From contig NC_087062.1 of the NCBI RefSeq assembly GCF_963678635.1, positions 54,880,473 to 54,944,472 on the forward strand: 64,000 nt of DNA, written 5' to 3'. Below, one piece after another: positions 34,740 to 45,203 of the stretch (its first letter is position 1; every line of letters starts with the position of its first letter). Below the pieces are notes generated by a model, which was given only the letters and a program-made list of their open reading frames with translations, did no database searches and was not told the DNA's origin. The stretch is from Symsagittifera roscoffensis. Taxonomy: Eukaryota > Xenacoelomorpha > Acoela > Convolutidae. The translations under genes and the position numbers were made by a program.

Positions 34740-35706
34740 GTTTTCTAGGTTCCTCAATGCTTCCTTATCGTCGTTCTTATTCCGACTAGCAAAAATTGTT
34801 GTTATGATTTTCGCGCTTTTTCTGTATTCGATATTTTCATGTTTGTCCATTGCCCAGGTGAAGTCATCAATTACATTCAGGAGTTGTAAGTTCAGTGAAC
34901 GTCCAGATTAAAAACCGTATTGTGCATTTGTTATTAGCCCTTTTCATTGAAATGATCCATTAATTGCTTTCGAACAACCTGCAACATATTGATGTTAAAC
35001 TGATTGGTCTATAGTTATCTGCCATCGCCTTTTTACCGTTATTGAATATTGCAGAAATGTTAGCCAACTTCTAGTCTTCGGGTAATTTGCTTGTCTCTCG
35101 AGAGGTTTGGAAAATATTCAAAAGTGGTTTTAAGATCAATTCTCGTAATTCAAATAGAACCCTAGGATGAACTCCATCTGGTCCAGGCGACTTTGAAGTG
35201 TCTAACCGATTGAGTTCTTCTCGGATGTCATTCATTGTTAGCTCCAGGTTGTCATCAATGCTGGAGGTTGGTGGAGGGCTGATCTCCCAGTTACCCGGGG
35301 GTTCGTCAGTGAAAATCGATGCAAAAATGTTTGAGAGCCTTTCTGCCCTTTCGTCGTCTGTGTCACTTAGCATACCATTTGGTTTTATTAAAGCGGGGAT
35401 TGCTTCTCTTATGGTAGTTTTTTGGCGTACGTATCTCCAGAATTTTTTCGGATTAGTTTTAACTTCTAATGATTTTTCTTTTTCACGTGTTAATGCCTCC
35501 GATCTGGCTTCTAGTTGACACATGTAATCGTAGACTTGGTCAGGCATGTTTATGCAAGTTGTGCAAAGTTTTTCATGACATTTATCACCCTCCATTACTT
35601 TATTTTCGATGTTACCATAGGTCTTAGTGCACGTTTTACAGTGCCAAGCGTCCATTTCACTCACAGATTCAGTAACTTTACGTCTAGATTTTAGTTTTGG
35701 AGGCAT
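34740..35706 (-). pseudogene. CR1/jockey-like element: zinc finger joined to RT linker, copy 2
   Basis: ORF 35706-35071 (211 residues) is the better copy. A basic start (MPPKLKSRRKVTESVSEMD) is followed by a PHD-like zinc region (WHCKTCTKTYGNIENK, CHEKLCTTCINMP) and a helix. The RT linker and finger come next: KTNPKKFWRYVRQKT, DDERAERLSNIFASIFTDEP, then LDTSKSPGPDGVHPRVL. The last is a well-known CR1/jockey signature. It stops at LPED, and RT fragments continue to 34740 in broken frames. No endonuclease is present between zinc finger and linker, in either copy. Confidence 0.7.
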
Positions 35707-35940
35707 ATTAAGTTTGATTTTATCGGGCCGCTCTATGACACTTAAGTCTCAAGAAGCTACCTAATGAAATCAACTTCACGAAAATTACTGGTCCGCTCTA
35801 AGACACTGAAGTCTCAAGACGCTACCCCGTAACTTCTCCTTCAAAAACACTAAGCCCTAATCAGATTATTACTGGGCCGCTCTAAGACAATTAAGTCCCA
35901 AGAAGCTACCCTTGTAACTTCAGAAAAAGCTTATTACTTT
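35707..35940 (-). repeat. Three-unit repeat upstream of the CR1-like ORF, copy 2
   Basis: It has the same three GGGCCGCTCTAAGACA-type units as 24978-25200, near 35728, 35798 and 35876. The order and spacing are conserved. 35940-36170 holds AT-rich sequence matching 25200-25480. Confidence 0.75.
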
Positions 35941-36169
35941 TTATTTTTTGCTGTTTTTTTCTGCCTTCGCTTCAACGTTGACTGTTTCTTTGACTTCACG
36001 TAGCAGACTTTGACCTTTTCTTCATGAGTAAATTTTCAAGTTATTTCTAATTCTGTAGACAGTTCTGATTCGTCTCTCTTCAAGGATCAAAGACGGGTGA
36101 ATTTGTTGGTGAAGTTTATCACAACAATTGGGCTAACGGTTAGGCTAACGAGGCTAACGGACTGTGGCA

Positions 36170-36800
36170 AAGTACTTTGATGAAATTTAGGGTGCAAACA
36201 TAAAGACGAACACTCAAATGGCCAGGGGGATCTTGGAGAATACTGAGTTGGACTCTGAAGATAGTATAATCTCTCTTGATGTAAAGAGTTTGTACACTAA
36301 TGTCCCGCTCAAGGAAGCGGTTGAAATAGCCCTGAAACCCTCCGGAAACATCTCGCAAGACTATGAAAAAACTACTGAATTTGGCAGTGAGTAAGGTACA
36401 ATTTAAATGCAATGATTTGTGGTATGTACAAAAAGACGGTTTAGCAATGGGCGCCTCCCTTGCAGTAATATTAGCCAATTTGTGGCTCAAAGAATACGAA
36501 CCTGCATTAAAGAAAGAAGTACTGAAATTAACTGTGCTAAGTGAGGGTAACAAGGAAGTGTGCCCTAGATGTCAGAAAAAGTGACATATTGGACAAAAAG
36601 GGTAGAATGCGAAGCTTGTTTGAATTGGTACCACTTAGGGTGTGATAACATATCGGAATCCGAATACGCAGACATCGCTGAAACAGTATGGTATTGCATG
36701 ACTTGCAAAAATCAACAGGAAGCAGATCGGTCTGTGAAAGGTGTTAAAGTTATTCTAAAAAATGTGGACGACATAGTTAGAACGGTTAAAGGGCGATCTT
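36170..36800 (+). pseudogene. Penelope-like element, copy 3: RT with PHD, truncated
   Basis: It is near-identical to copy 1. RT starts in the frame near 36260 (SLDVKSLYTNVPLKEA), loses about 30 bases, and resumes at 36363-36584 with DGLAMGASLAVILANLW and CPRCQKK. The same one-base deletion as in copy 1 then shifts the frame. 36569-36868 gives ECEACLNWYHLGC and WYCMTC (36561-36707) and LKNVDDIV, where the Tyr of the palm motif is lost. At about 36797 it is joined to the end of copy 4 in opposite orientation. Confidence 0.8.
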
Positions 36801-38290
36801 TGGCTCCCTCCAAATATGCAAAGCCTCTAGTGTCAGTAGCTTATGAGTGTTGGCTGTTTGGTCTATAATCTCTGTTTTCAGCTCAGCAGTACCGCCTACC
36901 TCCTTTCTACATTCTAACAAGTGTTGTCCTACTGGGGAGTCCCCTTTGCGGTGTTCATCGACCCTCGTGGCTAAATGTCGGACTTTCTGACCGACATAGG
37001 TGGAGTTACATCCACTACAGGTAATCTTGTACACCACTTTGGATCTCAGTTCACGAGCAAAGGAAGTTTTGAGGGATGGCAAGCATGTTTTCAATTTTCT
37101 TGTTGTAAAAATTATTTGTGCCCCGGATATTAGCCGAACCTTTGCAGCTAACCGTTGAGATGGATTGCCTCGATATTGCATTGTAAGAAGGGGTGGTGAG
37201 TCTTTCAACCATTTGTCATTTCTCGGTTCTGATGTCTTCGCCTCTAATTTTTTCTTTCACTCAATCATCTTGTTAAGAGTTTCAAACACTACCCTGTCAG
37301 ACCAATTTTTCGTATATTGATTTTCAATCCATTGCTTCCGACTTTTTTCCAATGCCTGGTCAAAATCTTCCCATGTTGAGGTACTTCTGAAAACCCTATG
37401 AACAGTCCCTTCAATAACGTTTCTTTTGTACAGCAAAGGTGCGCAGCCTCTGAAATTTTGAATATTGCCGGTATCAGTGGGTTTTTGGTACCAACCACAT
37501 GTGACCTTTTTTGCTGAATCCACGTTGACATTTAAGTCCAAGAAGGCCAAATTACCGTTACTATCGAGTTCCTCTATGGTGAACTGCAAGTTTGGATGCA
37601 ACTTATTGGCAGCCTCGAGAACTACCCCAGGATCGCCCTTGACCGTTGGAAACTATGTCGTCCATATATCTTAGAAAAACTTTAACACCATTCACAGTCC
37701 GAACTGCTTCCTGTTGCTTTTTGCAAGTCATGCAATACCATACTGTTTCAGCGATGTCTGCGTATTCGGATTCCGATATCTTACCACAGCCTAAGTAGTA
37801 CCAATTCAAACAAGCTTCGCATTCTACTCCTTTTGTCCGATATGTCACCTTTTTCTGACATCTAGGGCACACTTCCTTGTTACCCTCACTTAGCACAGTC
37901 AATTTTGGTACTTCTTTCTTTAATGCATGTTCGTATTCTTTGAGCCACAAATTAGCCAATATTACTGCAAGGGAGGCGCCCATTGCTAAACCGTCTTTTT
38001 GTACATACCACAAACCATTGCATTTAAAGTGTACCTTACTCACTGCCAAATTCAGTGGTTTTTTCATAGCCTTGCGAGATGTTTTCGGATGGTTGACTTG
38101 TTCATATATTCTCCTCAGGGCTATTTCAATCGCTTCCTTGAGCGGGACATTAGTGTACAAACTCTTTACATCAAGGGAGATTATACTCTCGTCAGAGTCC
38201 AACTCAGTTTTCTCCAAGATCTCCCTGGCCATTTGAGTGTTCGTTTCTATGTTTTCCCCCTCAATTTCATCAAAGTACTTTGCCAATGTT
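36786..38290 (-). pseudogene. Penelope-like element, copy 4: RT with internal PHD, and GIY-YIG
   Basis: This is the best copy. ORF 38286-37603 (227 residues) is one open frame: SLDVKSLYTNVPLKEA (residues about 38-53), DGLAMGASLAVILANLW (about 98-114), a complete C4HC3 finger (CPRC, ECEAC, LGC, CMTC; about 138-188) and FLRYMDDIV (about 202-210). After a frame break, 37601-37257 reads HPNLQFTIEELDSNGNLAFL and KPTDTGNIQNF, the usual Penelope thumb. After one more break, 37208-36786 carries the GIY-YIG domain with ITCSGCNSTYVGQKVRHLAT. The RT N-terminal part is missing. In ordinary Penelope-like RTs the palm motifs are close together; here the finger separates them. Confidence 0.85.
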
Positions 38291-38339
38291 CTATTTAGGT
38301 TGTCATATGAGCTACCAGGTAAAGAAAGGACGGGACGAA

Positions 38340-39110
38340 GTGGTGTGCCTTGTTTGTGAGCCGAGAATTAACACTAAAATTATAGTCTATGTATAACATG
38401 GCTAAAAAATTTAAAAAACTGACATGTCAGAATCAAAAATGTTCCCAAATCGAAATTTTATAACCAGAAAGAACAAAAAACTAAAAAATCTCAGAAATTT
38501 ACAGGAAAATGTTATTCATGATTACGTAATTATATTATGTAATTACAGTTGTTCAAATTCGATTGGTTAAAAAGTTTTAGAGCCTTTTTAGACACGTTTC
38601 TCATTTTTCAGATCTTTGATCGTTTTGTAAATATTATTGAAAAATTTTAATCCTGATGAGATGCACAGAAAGTGCGAAAACGTTTGAATTAACATTTTAA
38701 GTTTCTTATAGAAATTTTATAACCATGAAAGAACAAAAAAACTAAAAAATCTCAGAAATTTACAGGAAAATGTTATTCATGATTACGTAACTATATTATG
38801 TAATTACAGTTGTTTAATTTTGATTGGTTAAAAAGTTTCAGAGCCGTTTTTTTTGTATGGTAATCAGAAGGTCAAAAACATCATAGTAACCGAGGTTACA
38901 GTCATGAGTCCCTTCATCATGTATTCCAGTCAAAATCCTTGGAATTTTTTAGATATGGAAGTGATAATGATTAAAGAAGATGACAAGTGTTTAAGTCCTT
39001 TTCAATTAAAATCGATACGGGTTACGTTTCTTCAATAAGAACACGCAACTCGACACGAGATAAAATAATATACAAGTGTTACAAGTAAAAAATTTCGTCG
39101 AAAGTTATTT
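38340..39110. repeat. Non-coding stretch with a direct repeat of about 135 bp
   Basis: 38454-38588 is repeated at 38711-38842 (GAAATTTTATAACC start, GATTGGTTAAAAAGTTT end), about 258 bases apart. Between them lies the CTGATGA...GAAA block listed as a candidate ribozyme. 38355-38463 matches the Penelope-like tail at 26950-27045. 38843-39110 holds no recognisable feature. Confidence 0.7.
38638..38700 (+). ncRNA. Candidate hammerhead-like motif, copy 1
   Basis: CTGATGA (38653-38659) is followed by a possible small hairpin (GCAC and GTGC) and GAAA (38676-38679), then ACGTTTGAATT. This is the conserved core order of a type I hammerhead with a very short stem III. Stem I pairing is weak, and an extra GAT precedes the hairpin. 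It resembles the minimal hammerheads reported for Penelope-like elements, but folding was judged by eye only. Confidence 0.3.
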
Positions 39111-39119
39111 TGTCATTTA

Positions 39120-41757
39120 TTGTTCCGAGTACGCAAGCGGCGTTCGCGATCTGTAGAGCCAGGGAGATTCTCTGTTTTAAAAAGCTGCCTGCTCTGGGTT
39201 CCTCAGTGCATATGCTTAGGTTCTTACAAAGCTTGCTCAAAAAAACTTCTGTGCTGGGGCCGGCCGCGCCCTGAATTTCAAAAGCTAGTTGTTGAAAAGA
39301 TATCCTTCATTTACAAGATCTTTATACTTGTCAATTTTTCGCTCTTCCGCTTCAACGGCAGCCGTACCAGCGTTACAAACAGACCCGGCATTATTCCTAT
39401 AAGGAGCTAAGGAGTCTACTACCGTTACATCCCACAAGAGCTGCTCACCATCAGCCCATGGAACGAGCGTCAAACCGTCTGGTCGCTTCTGATCGGTCCT
39501 GTAGAGGTGTCGTGGTTCTAAAACAGACAGAATGTGACAAAAGACGAGCGGAAGAAACGCCCAAGCCACCTTTGGCTGCCGGGAGAAATGCTTGTAAAAA
39601 CTGGTTATCATCCATTTTCACGTTAGTGACCTTGCATAACGAATTTCTTAGTAATTTATCGTAGCGTTCCAAAAAATCATTTTGCAAAAAACAAGGGCTC
39701 GTACGCAAAAAATATAGGAGTTTTGGCATGCTAAAGCAATTTTTCAGGAGGTAAAAACCATAATGGGCGTCTAGTTTGTCAATGACATCCGAGATTTTTT
39801 CAAGCTCCTTAATTTTTTCGTCGAGCAATTCTTTTCGGCAAAGTTCGCCGATTAGAGATCCTAAAATGAGGAGTTTTTTTTGTTTTTATTTTTTATTTTG
39901 GGGCATATTTTTCGAAATTGTGTTAAAATTGAATTATACTGTGTACTGGTAGTCGGTCCCAAAAAACAAAGTTCACACTTCTCAGTGTTTAAGCTCAGGC
40001 CGTAAATTTGTTCCGATTTCAGAATGTTTTTAAGGTCCCGGAGTACCACCTTATAGTCGTCGGCTAAATTCCCATCATCTAAATACCAGATGTTATTTTT
40101 CGACTCCAACTGTTTGACTAGTGTATGAATTGTTTCCGCAAAAAGGGGTGGGGCTTCAGGATCACCTTGCTGAGTTCCGTCTTCTGACATTATGACAGAG
40201 CTTCCGTAAAAAGGGTAACTAGGTTTACCAAACGCGCAATGGGTGTAATTATGCAATTCGGGGCGATTTGAATAAACATGATTCAGCATTGTTTCACTGT
40301 TTAAAGAGTTAAAGGCATTCTTAAAATCTAGTTTTAAAAGAACAGTGCATTTTGGATTGTCGTCGCGTTCAATTAGGTTTCGAAACGATTGCGCAGCTAT
40401 TTCTGCTCCTCGTTTGGTACCGCATCCTACCTGTGCGTTTCCGAAAAAATTTTGTCGCTCGGAGAGGGCCTTGCTTCCAGTGCATTTAGACGCAATACGT
40501 CTCAGCGTGTTGCCTATGGCAATCGGTCTCAACCCTCCGTCTATCTTTATGAGGGCGATAAGCTTTGCGCCAAAAAAGAAAGGTCTTAGTGGTTCGGGTA
40601 TTTTGCCATCTCCAATAGTTGCAAGGCCGTTGCGAACAACGGTGAAGGGTGGAAAACCAGCCTTCTGGAAGGAGAATAAGATCCTTATTTCCCCGGATTC
40701 AGGAATCCGGAGGGGTCTCGGGACTGAAACTTTTATCGACTTATATAAACTTTTAGCTTCCCTGTCATGTCCTGATTTGAATTTAATTAACATCTGAATT
40801 CATTCTACTAAGATGAGAAGCTAGGAGATGAGGGAAAGGGTTGATGCATCTTCGATGGAGATGATGATTTTCATCTACTGAACAAAAACAACAATAATTC
40901 AATAAATAGTAGTTTATCAGCTTAGTAAGCGATTTCAGAAAATTCGACTTTCTAACAAGATCTTTAAAAATTTGAGGAACTATTTTATCAGGACCTGCTG
41001 CTGATCCGTTTGGAAAGAACATTATCGCTTTGTATAGGTCGAAATTGGTTACGAAAAAACTATCCATTTTTTTTGGATTTGGAGCTGCAAATTTGGCTCG
41101 CTGCGGGTGCTTAGACAACAATTTTTGATAGTTATCAGTTGAAAAAGGAGCTATTTTGTCATCCGAAGCAGCAAGCCTTATTCCTCCCTTTACATTTCCT
41201 TCATCGAGCTTACTACTTATTAACTTTATTCTCTGCTCGAGGTCACTCAGAGGTGGGCTTGAAACTTGGAGATGGGGTTTTGGAAGTGACACGTCATTTG
41301 CTCGAATTTTTTTATTTATCAAAGAACTCATGCTTGTGGTCTGTTTGCGTCCACTTCTTTTCGGTTGCTCCAAAAAAAACAAGAACGACTTTTAAAAAAT
41401 TAGCCATTTTGTAACATCTTCTACATTGTAGACGATGTCATTTATTTTGTCCGACAGACATTCCGCCAAGGGAACACGCGAGTCTTTTGGTACTCTCTTG
41501 AGTACTCGGACATTTGAGATGGCTGTATTACCATAATTGTCTGGCACTAAATCATTACCTATTGTTGCTTTATTAACAGATTTTACATCAACGCATAAAG
41601 GACACTGAAACCATTGCGTTTTCTTAGAGTCGCTAAGAGAAATATTTACACAACTGATATGATACCAACTAGAACAACAACCACATCTAATCCAATTTAT
41701 CAGTCCTGAAGGTTTTAAGCAATCTTTGCTTGTACACTCTTTGTTGTTTTTCCTCAT
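39120..41757 (-). pseudogene. RLE-type non-LTR retrotransposon: PHD - RT - restriction-like endonuclease
   Basis: ORF 41757-41392 has a PHD-type finger (IRCGCCSSWYHISC, WFQCPLC). ORF 41382-40783 is the linker, with NGSAAGPDKIVPQIF. ORF 40793-39861 is the RT: GGLRPIAIGNTLRRIASK, LLKLDFKNAFNSLNSE (palm Asp), GTQQGDPEAPPLF and NIWYLDDGNLADD (YLDD). ORFs 39828-39451 and 39611-39285 give the thumb and the endonuclease (RPDGLTLVPW, WDVTVVDSLAP, EERKIDKYKDL), a PD-(D/E)XK layout. The tail decays towards 39120. Stops and frameshifts separate these blocks. The combination fits RLE-bearing non-LTR elements; the clade was not resolved. Confidence 0.75.
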
Positions 41758-41759
41758 CT

Positions 41760-42696
41760 TGACGCAGCATAAATGTAAAAAAAGGATTTTGACTGGACTT
41801 TAGGGGACTGAACTAACCCATGATAAGCGGTTAGTGGGAATTTTACAAATCAGCAAATAAAAAAAAGACAACTAAATTAATTTAAAATCGAGTTATAAAA
41901 ATCAAAAACAAGGAACAATCTCACCCGAGCTCAGTAGGTCCAGCGGCGCACCACCAGACTCCTCAAGCCAGTTCCAGTTTCCCACCTCCCCACAGAAAGC
42001 CACTTGACAGACCTGTCTCTAAAATCCCTCAGGGGGCGCTCCACATACAGGCACAAACATCAAACATAACAAATCTACTTAATAAGTTTATCACATCAAT
42101 TAGGCTAATAGAGCCGTTTTAGACATGTTTCTCATTTTTCAGATCTTTGATCTTTTGTATATATTGTAAAAAATTTTAATCCTGATGATGCGCAAAATGT
42201 GCGAAAACGTTTGAATTAACATTTTAAATTTCTTATAATTAGGATACAATTCTGCTTTTTTTGTCTTTTGTCTGTTTTTTTGTCTAAATGTTTCTAGTGA
42301 TTTTATCCCTGTTAATATGTTCGCTGAAAATGGTTTATTTGCAGTAAATATTTTGCTTGGGTTAGAATTTTCTTCCATTTGTGACATTCGACCAGAATGG
42401 ATCAAAATGCAGATTCAGCATATTCGAATTTTTAGCAGTGAACCTTCCGAATTGGCAATTTTGAAGGAATAAGAGCGTTATTAGAACGATTGGCCAAACG
42501 GTGAGGGCTAGAATATTCTGGTATTTTGAAATTTTAAAAATTCGAATTATGACGTCATATTTCTGAGAAACGTCAGAAACGGCCATTTTGGAAGGAAAGT
42601 CGAAGAAAAACACAACAACGTTGCGCTGACGATAACAACGGAAATTGTGATTGAGAAACAACAACAGATTGCAGGAATAGCAGAGACTGTTCCGAG
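41760..42696. other. Upstream sequence of the RLE element, no gene
   Basis: It is AT-rich with a GC-richer patch at 41930-42060. Open frames of 88 and 100 residues here have no motif and are repeated only because the DNA is duplicated at 43865-44801. A candidate hammerhead-like block lies at 42165-42230. Confidence 0.5.
42165..42230 (+). ncRNA. Candidate hammerhead-like motif, copy 2
   Basis: CTGATGA (42182-42188), hairpin GCGCA and TGTGC with loop AAA, then GAAA (42203-42206) and ACGTTTGAATTAACA. One extra T separates the core from the hairpin. It lies upstream of the RLE element ORF, on the opposite strand. Confidence 0.3.
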
Positions 42697-42728
42697 TTGC
42701 AACTATTGTGTCGCTACAATAGTTGCAA
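42697..42728. repeat. Perfect 13-base hairpin at tandem joint 1
   Basis: TTGCAACTATTGT (42697-42709), loop GTCGCT, then ACAATAGTTGCAA (42716-42728). The right arm coincides with the joint between repeat units. Confidence 0.9.
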
Positions 42729-43861
42729 GGCCGTTGCGAACAACGGTGAAGGGTGGAAAACCAGCCTTCCGGAAGGAGAATAAGATCCTTATTTCCGCGG
42801 ATTCAGGAATCCGGAGGGGTCTCGGGACTGAAACTTTTATCGACTTATATAAACTTTTAGCTTCCCTGTCATGTCCTGATTTGAATTTAATTAACATCTG
42901 AATTCATTCTACTAAGATGAGAAGCTAGGAGATGGGGGAAAGGGTTGATGCATCTTCGATGGAGATGATGATTTTCATCTACTGAACAAAAACAACAATA
43001 ATTCAATAAATAGTAGTTTATCAGCTTAGTAAGCGATTTCAGAAAATTCGACTTTCTAACAAGATCTTTAAAAATTTGAGGAACTATTTTATCAGGACCT
43101 GCTGCTGATCCGTTTGGAAAGAACATTATCGCTTTGTATAGGTCGAAATTGGTTACGAAAAAACTATCCAATTTTTCTGGATTTGGAGCTGCAAATTTGG
43201 CTCGCTGCGGGTGCTTAGACAACAATTTTTGATAGTTATCAGTTGAAAAAGGAGCTATTTTGTCATCCGAAGCAGCAAGCCTTATTCCTCCCTTTACATT
43301 TCCTTCATCGAGCTTACTACTTATTAACTTTATTCTCTGCTCGAGGTCACTCAGAGGTGGGCTTGAAACTTGGAGATGGGGTTTTGGAAGTGACACGTCA
43401 TTTGCTCGAATTTTTTTATTTATCAAAGAACTCATGCTTGTGGTCTGTTTGCGTCCACTTCTTTTCGGTTGCTCCAAAAAAAACAAGAACGACGTTAAAA
43501 AAATTAGCCATTTTGTAACATCTTCTACATTGTAGACGATGTCATTTATTTTGTCCGACAGACTTTCCGCCAAGGGAACACGCGAGTCTTTTGGTACTCT
43601 CTTGAGTACTCGGACATTTGAGATGGCTGTATTACCATAATTGTCTGGCACTAAATCATTACCTATTGTTGCTTTATTAACAGATTTTACATCAACGCAT
43701 AAAGGACACTGAAACCATTGCGTTTTCTTAGAATCGCTAAGAGAAATATTTACACAACTGATATGATACCAACTAGAACAACAACCACATCTAATCCAAT
43801 TTATCAGTCCTGAAGGTTTTAAGAAATCTTTGCTTGTACACTCTTTGTTGTTTTTCCTCAT
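42703..43861 (-). pseudogene. RLE-type element, 5' half, tandem copy 2
   Basis: ORF 43861-42887 (324 residues) is open across the PHD finger (IRCGCCSSWYHISC, WFQCPLC) and the linker to NGSAAGPDKIVPQIF. In copy 1 this is split by a frameshift near 41390, so the finger and linker belong to one protein. ORF 42897-42703 holds the next RT piece (PRPLRIPESAEIRILFSF) and ends at the tandem joint, so palm and endonuclease are missing. Confidence 0.8.
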
Positions 43862-43864
43862 CTT

Positions 43865-44801
43865 GACGCAGCATAAATGTAAAAAAAGGATTTTGACTGG
43901 ACTTTAGGGGACTGAACTAACCCATGATAAGCGGTTAGTGGGAATTTTACAAATCAGCAAATAAAAAAAAAGACAACTAAATTAATTTAAAATCGAGTTA
44001 TAAAAATCAAAAACAAGGAACAATCTCACCCGAGCTCAGTAGGTCCAGCGGCGCACCACCAGACTCCTCAAGCCAGTTCCAGTTTCCCACCTCCACACAG
44101 AAAGCCACTTGACAGACCTGTCTCTAAAATCCCTCAGGGGGCGCTCCACATACAGGCACAAACATCAAACATAACAAATCTACTTAATAAGTTTATCACA
44201 TCAATTAGGCTAATAGAGCCGTTTTAGACATGTTTCTCATTTTTCAGATCTTTGATCTTTTGTATATATTGTAAAAAATTTTAATCCTGATGATGCGCAA
44301 AATGTGCGAAAACGTTTGAATTAACATTTTAAATTTCTTATAATTAGGATACGATTCTGCTTTTTTTGTCTTTTGTCTGTTTTTTTGTCTAAATGTTTCT
44401 AGTGATTTTATCCCTGTTAATATGTTCGCTGAAAATGATTTATTTGCAGTAAATATTTTGCTTGGGTTAGAATTTTCTTCCATTTGTGACATTCGACCAG
44501 AATGGATCAAAATGCAGATTCAGCATATTCGAATTTTTAGCAGTGAACCTTCCGAATTGGCAATTTTGAAGGAATAAGAGCGTTATTAGAACGATTGGCC
44601 AAACGGTGAGGGCTAGAATATTCTGGTATTTTGAAATTTTAAAAATTCGAATTATGACGTCATATTTCTGAGAAACGTCAGAAACGGCCATTTTGGAAGG
44701 AAAGTCGAAGAAAAACACAACAACGTTGCGCTGACGATAACAACGGAAATTGTGATTGAGAAACAACAACAGATTGCAGGAATAGCAGAGACTGTTCCGA
44801 G
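43865..44801. other. Upstream sequence of the RLE element, tandem copy 2
   Basis: It repeats 41760-42696. No gene. It contains the third candidate hammerhead-like block at 44270-44335 (CTGATGA at 44287-44293, GAAA at 44308-44311). Confidence 0.5.
44270..44335 (+). ncRNA. Candidate hammerhead-like motif, copy 3
   Basis: It has the same sequence as the block at 42165-42230, copied by the tandem duplication, so it is not independent evidence. Confidence 0.3.
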
Positions 44802-44833
44802 TTGCAACTATTGTGTCGCTACAATAGTTGCAA
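44802..44833. repeat. Perfect 13-base hairpin at tandem joint 2
   Basis: It has the same arms and loop as at 42697-42728: arms 44802-44814 and 44821-44833. Confidence 0.9.
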
Positions 44834-45120
44834 GGCCGTTGCGAACAACGGTGAAGGGTGGAAAACCAGCCTTCCGGAAGGAGAATAAGATCCTTATTTC
44901 CCCGGATTCAGGAATCCGGAGGGGTCTCGGGACTGAAACTTTTATCGACTTATATAAACTTTTAGCTTCCCTGTCATGTCCTGATTTGAATTTAATTAAC
45001 ATCTGAATTCATTCTACTAAGATGAGAAGCTAGGAGATGGGGGAAAGGGTTGATGCATCTTCGATGGAGATGATGATTTTCATCTACTGAACAAAAACAA
45101 CAATAATTCAATAAATAGTA
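44808..45120 (-). pseudogene. RLE-type element, partial tandem copy 3
   Basis: ORF 45002-44808 repeats the RT piece PRPLRIPESGEIRILFSF. The copy stops at 45120 inside the region after NYYLLN, where unrelated sequence (45121-45200) leads into the young Ty3-like leader. Confidence 0.75.
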
Positions 45121-45203
45121 GTAGCCATGTTTTTAGGAGTGACCACGTGGTCTGGGGATACTGAGACCCAGCCATGAGCTCACTATTTCTGCATGTAATT
45201 GAG

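Larger units (their letters stand above)
40613..45120. repeat. Tandem duplication with 2.1 kb period
   Basis: Units lie at about 40613-42715, 42716-44820 and 44821-45120 (partial), offset 2104-2105 bases, with only a few differences. Each unit holds the 5' half of the RLE element (PHD, linker, start of RT) plus its upstream non-coding sequence. The shared joint is CAATAGTTGCAAGGCC, next to a 13-base hairpin. Confidence 0.9.

Noticed and set aside
42362..42664. 100-codon minus ORF repeated identically at 44467-44769
   Set aside because: Conservation is explained by the tandem DNA duplication; the sequence shows no domain and lies in AT-rich leader.
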